The notes under the pieces were generated by a model. That model had not been told where the DNA came from. It made no database searches and saw only the letters and a list, made by a program, of their open reading frames with translations. From positions 1 through 16,171 of the forward strand of contig JBGVMW010000046.1 in assembly GCA_045125095.1 (NCBI GenBank): a DNA stretch of 16,171 nucleotides, in the 5' to 3' direction. Positions 14,000-16,171 of this stretch are shown in pieces. Made by a program: the position numbers and the translations under genes. Source of the stretch: JBGVMW01 sp045125095 (lineage in GTDB: Bacteria > Bacillota > Clostridia > Lachnospirales > Lachnospiraceae). Every line of letters begins with the position of its first letter. The stretch's first letter is position 1.

Positions 14000-15229
14000 A
14001 TGTTATTAAGGTTAATTTGTTTTGAAATAAAGCAATGGTTGAAAAGTAAATTATTTTTCTGTTACATAGCTATTTCTATTATTTCAATTGTGGTAAATAT
14101 GGGACCAATGAATATATTGTCAGAACCCAATATGAATAATACAACTATTGGTCATTGGGATAATGAAAATACAAAAGATAAAATTGACCATTGTATTGGA
14201 AGACTTATTTTGGAGTATCAAAACAATCAATTTGTTGTTAATAAGTATGGTATGCGTTTGGAAAAAGAACTTGTTCAGGAACAACTGAATGAAATTGACA
14301 ATCTTTTTGCTGAAATTACAGGAATGAGAATAGATGATGTTGTTGTATATACTGAGGCGATTACTGAAGAATCTGATGCTCTGGTAGTATATAAGGATAT
14401 TGTTAATTACAATAAAATTCAGATTGATATGGATTATTTATCTTTTTGTAAGGTGATGGACCGTGTGGATGAGATAATTGGGGGCGGTTCATCTTATTGT
14501 GAAGAAAATCGTAAAGCTATTTTAACTTTTGGAGATTATGAAGAAGAGTTAAAAGAATATAATAGTATTATATATGAGGATAAAATATCGAATGCTTATG
14601 CAAGATTATTCTGTGATTATGCAGTGATAGATTTGTCGCTAATTCCCATTTTTTTGGCAGTATATAGATGTATAAAAGATAAAAAAGGTAACTTAGAAAA
14701 TGTTGTATTTTTAAAGAGAACAAAGTCTTTGGATATTATATTTTCTAGGTATATTGCAATTACATTATTGGAATTCTTCAGTGTTATTATGATTTCTATC
14801 CCATATCAAATTAATGTTATTAGAATGGGAAAGGTTTTAAATGTTCCGATTGATTATTTTGCTTTTTTTAATACAATTCTCTTATGGTTATTACCGTCGA
14901 TATTGATTGTTAATGCAATTGGTTTTGTAGTGACGGAAATTACCCAAAGTCGAATAGCAATATTATTGCAAATTGTATGGTGGTTTTTTGATTTAAATAT
15001 AGGAGTTGATACAATAATTGGTAAGTTTTCATTCCATCTTATACCAAGATTTAATGCTTTTGGCAGAAGGGAAATCTATGAAGTATATTATGATGAATTA
15101 TTAATAAATAGAATTGTTTATTCATTAGTTGCAATTCTTTTGATTTTTGTTACCGTAAAAGTATATGAAAAAAGGAGGACAGGATGCTGGAGAGTAGGAC
15201 AAGTTTTCAAATTGCAAAAAAAGATTTGA
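14000..15229 (+). CDS. ABC-2-type transporter permease with a large extracytoplasmic loop
   Basis: I place the start at the ATG at 14000, with GGGGAG (13987-13992) 7 bp upstream and one base after the ATPase stop codon; an ATG at 13985 would overlap the ATPase gene by 14 bp. The product is 409 residues. The N-terminal cytoplasmic part is short and basic, followed by one hydrophobic helix (about 18-34). About 170 mostly hydrophilic, acidic residues follow (35-205) and should lie outside the cell. The C-terminal half holds five hydrophobic segments (roughly 208-224, 248-270, 283-307, 317-335, 375-395). This 1+5 layout is the ABC-2 permease plan. There is no similarity I can name to a specific exporter. 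It overlaps the next permease gene by 46 bp. Confidence 0.85.
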   Translation: MLLRLICFEIKQWLKSKLFFCYIAISIISIVVNMGPMNILSEPNMNNTTIGHWDNENTKDKIDHCIGRLILEYQNNQFVVNKYGMRLEKELVQEQLNEIDNLFAEITGMRIDDVVVYTEAITEESDALVVYKDIVNYNKIQIDMDYLSFCKVMDRVDEIIGGGSSYCEENRKAILTFGDYEEELKEYNSIIYEDKISNAYARLFCDYAVIDLSLIPIFLAVYRCIKDKKGNLENVVFLKRTKSLDIIFSRYIAITLLEFFSVIMISIPYQINVIRMGKVLNVPIDYFAFFNTILLWLLPSILIVNAIGFVVTEITQSRIAILLQIVWWFFDLNIGVDTIIGKFSFHLIPRFNAFGRREIYEVYYDELLINRIVYSLVAILLIFVTVKVYEKRRTGCWRVGQVFKLQKKI

Positions 15230-15792
15230 AGAATTTTTTTTATAAATTTATATTGTTGGCATGTGTTGTTAGTATTTTGGTTGAAATTCGGGTTGCAATT
15301 ATGGAACTTTCGTTAGAGCAACATATTGGATTAGTAGTAGAGTATTCAGGGGCGATAGGGATAATTCTATTTTCAGGTATTTTTTTAGAGGAGAATAATC
15401 CGGCCTTGAGAGAATTAATTAATTCTAAAAATGTTGATTTGCAAGGTATATATTTTGTTCGATATATACTCTCATTTGTTGCATTGATGCTTATCCTTTT
15501 TGCATGGGGACTAGTTTATGCGACAAAAAGTAGTTTGAAATATGTTTTATTATATTTTGTCAACGCTTTTTCTGATTCATTTCTGTTTGGAAACTTGACT
15601 TTTGTTATATATATTCTTAAAAACAATGCGATTATTACATACATGGTATCATTTTTCTTATTCCTGTTATATGTGGAAAACTTAAATATACCACCTACGT
15701 ACGTAATAGTGAAAAATTGTATTTTTATCTTATGTGGTATTTTGTTGACGTGCTTTTCATTTTTGGGGGTTAAATATAAGCAGAAGGTGTAA
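15184..15792 (+). CDS. Second, short ABC-type permease subunit
   Basis: This is a 202-residue, almost entirely hydrophobic protein. AAAGGAGG (15171-15178) lies 5 bp before the ATG; both are inside the end of the previous permease gene, so the two are translationally coupled. The first 15 residues are basic (SRTSFQIAKKDLKNFF). About six transmembrane segments follow, at roughly 18-35, 49-67, 88-110, 116-142, 146-163 and 175-195. Unlike the first permease it has no sizeable outside loop. Together with the ATPase and the larger permease it would make a heteromeric transporter with two unlike membrane subunits. It could also be an accessory membrane protein rather than a true permease. The strong terminator at 15911-15952 ends this unit. 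Confidence 0.75.
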   Translation: MLESRTSFQIAKKDLKNFFYKFILLACVVSILVEIRVAIMELSLEQHIGLVVEYSGAIGIILFSGIFLEENNPALRELINSKNVDLQGIYFVRYILSFVALMLILFAWGLVYATKSSLKYVLLYFVNAFSDSFLFGNLTFVIYILKNNAIITYMVSFFLFLLYVENLNIPPTYVIVKNCIFILCGILLTCFSFLGVKYKQKV

Positions 15793-15910
15793 TGTTGTAA
15801 ATTTGGGTTCAAGAAGTGTTTATTTTTTTCCTTATGTAGTAATGGGTGTTTATAATAAGTGTGTATTTTTGAGGATAAAGATATGCGAAAATAAGTGAAG
15901 TACATAATAT

Positions 15911-15952
15911 AAACAGTATTTATTCACAGTGTGAATAGGTACTGTTTTTTTT
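15911..15952 (+). terminator. Strong intrinsic terminator closing the agr-ABC unit
   Basis: A stem of about 17 bp (15911-15927 with 15931-15947, two G-U pairs) has a 3-nt loop and runs into eight T (15945-15952). It lies 118 bp after the last stop codon. The stretch 15793-15910 shows no gene and no other clear signal. Confidence 0.9.
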
Positions 15953-16036
15953 AGGGGTTAAAGATAATTTATTCTACTTCTATGGAATTTCGGATGTACA
16001 TATGTTACAATTGACATATTATTGCTATAGAAAAAA
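15953..16036. other. Spacer before the structured element
   Basis: AT-rich DNA with no gene. TTGACA at 16011-16016 has no -10 at a usual distance, so I do not call a promoter, though it is the best candidate if the following element is transcribed on the + strand. Confidence 0.3.
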
Positions 16037-16171
16037 GTTAACTATTCAGAACAGGACTGTGCTGAACTGCACAGTCCGTATGAAAACGTAGTGGCAGCAG
16101 GCCAAAATCCATCACCGTAGGTGATTCTGCATGGATTTTGGCTCGTAACTATGAGGGTACTGAATAGTTAC
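16037..16171. repeat. Highly structured repeat-like element at the window edge
   Basis: The closing arms TAACTATTCAG (16039-16049) and CTGAATAGTTA (16160-16170) enclose two further hairpins. One is GGACTGTGC with GCACAGTCC (16054-16062, 16069-16077). The other is GCCAAAATCCAT with ATGGATTTTGGC (16101-16112, 16131-16142), whose loop holds another pairing, ATCACC with GGTGAT (16111-16116, 16120-16125). GTAACTAT (16145-16152) can also pair with ATAGTTAC (16164-16171). No open frame is present. It fits a miniature transposable element or a structured noncoding RNA. The right end may continue past the window. Confidence 0.6.

Noticed and set aside
15516..15905. 129-codon frame on the - strand over the second permease
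   Set aside because: Mostly antisense to an intact gene with a strong ribosome binding site; no supporting signal of its own.
1..16171. CRISPR array, tRNA, rRNA or complete insertion sequence
   Set aside because: No regularly spaced repeats, no cloverleaf-like sequence with its conserved bases, and no transposase frame were seen in the window.

Overview
The window looks like chromosomal DNA of a low-GC Firmicute, most likely a Clostridia member and probably Lachnospiraceae. The basis is strong AGGAGG-type ribosome binding sites, AT-rich codon use, a short YtrA-type GntR regulator, and an agr-type cyclic peptide system of the clostridial kind. The family-level assignment is inference; no rRNA gene is present to test it. 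All convincing genes lie on the + strand.

Region 1 (1-5031) is conserved housekeeping: uvrB then uvrA, the damage-recognition and loading subunits of nucleotide excision repair, closed by a strong intrinsic terminator. Region 2 (5032-7156) starts with a small palindromic structured element, then a consensus promoter buried in inverted repeats, then a YtrA-type GntR repressor followed by a 470-residue multi-pass membrane protein with DUF5808/DUF1648-like and PH-like features. This looks like a self-regulated two-gene operon.

Region 3 (7157-9253) is AT-rich and gene-poor. It holds a possible 74-residue two-helix membrane peptide, a 184-residue anchored extracellular protein of unknown function, and stretches that read like frameshifted remnants of coding sequence. 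Region 4 (9254-12337) holds two LytTR response regulators separated by a truncated XRE-type helix-turn-helix gene. The second regulator is followed directly by an AgrC-like GHKL sensor kinase, and the kinase is closed by a terminator.

Region 5 (12337-15952) is the output half of an agr-type quorum-sensing locus. It has its own promoter with 21-bp-phased direct repeats upstream, a 49-residue AgrD-type cyclic-lactone precursor missed by length-based gene calling, an overlapping but C-terminally shortened AgrB peptidase, an ABC ATPase and two overlapping ABC-2-type permeases, then a strong terminator. The likely logic is that AgrB and AgrD make a thiolactone peptide (predicted ring CIWIF), AgrC senses it, a LytTR regulator activates the agrD promoter, and the ABC transporter is co-expressed as output, immunity or export. 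The truncation leaves open whether AgrB still works.

The window ends (16037-16171) in a highly folded repeat-like element whose core resembles the small element after uvrA. Both may belong to one family of dispersed structured repeats.
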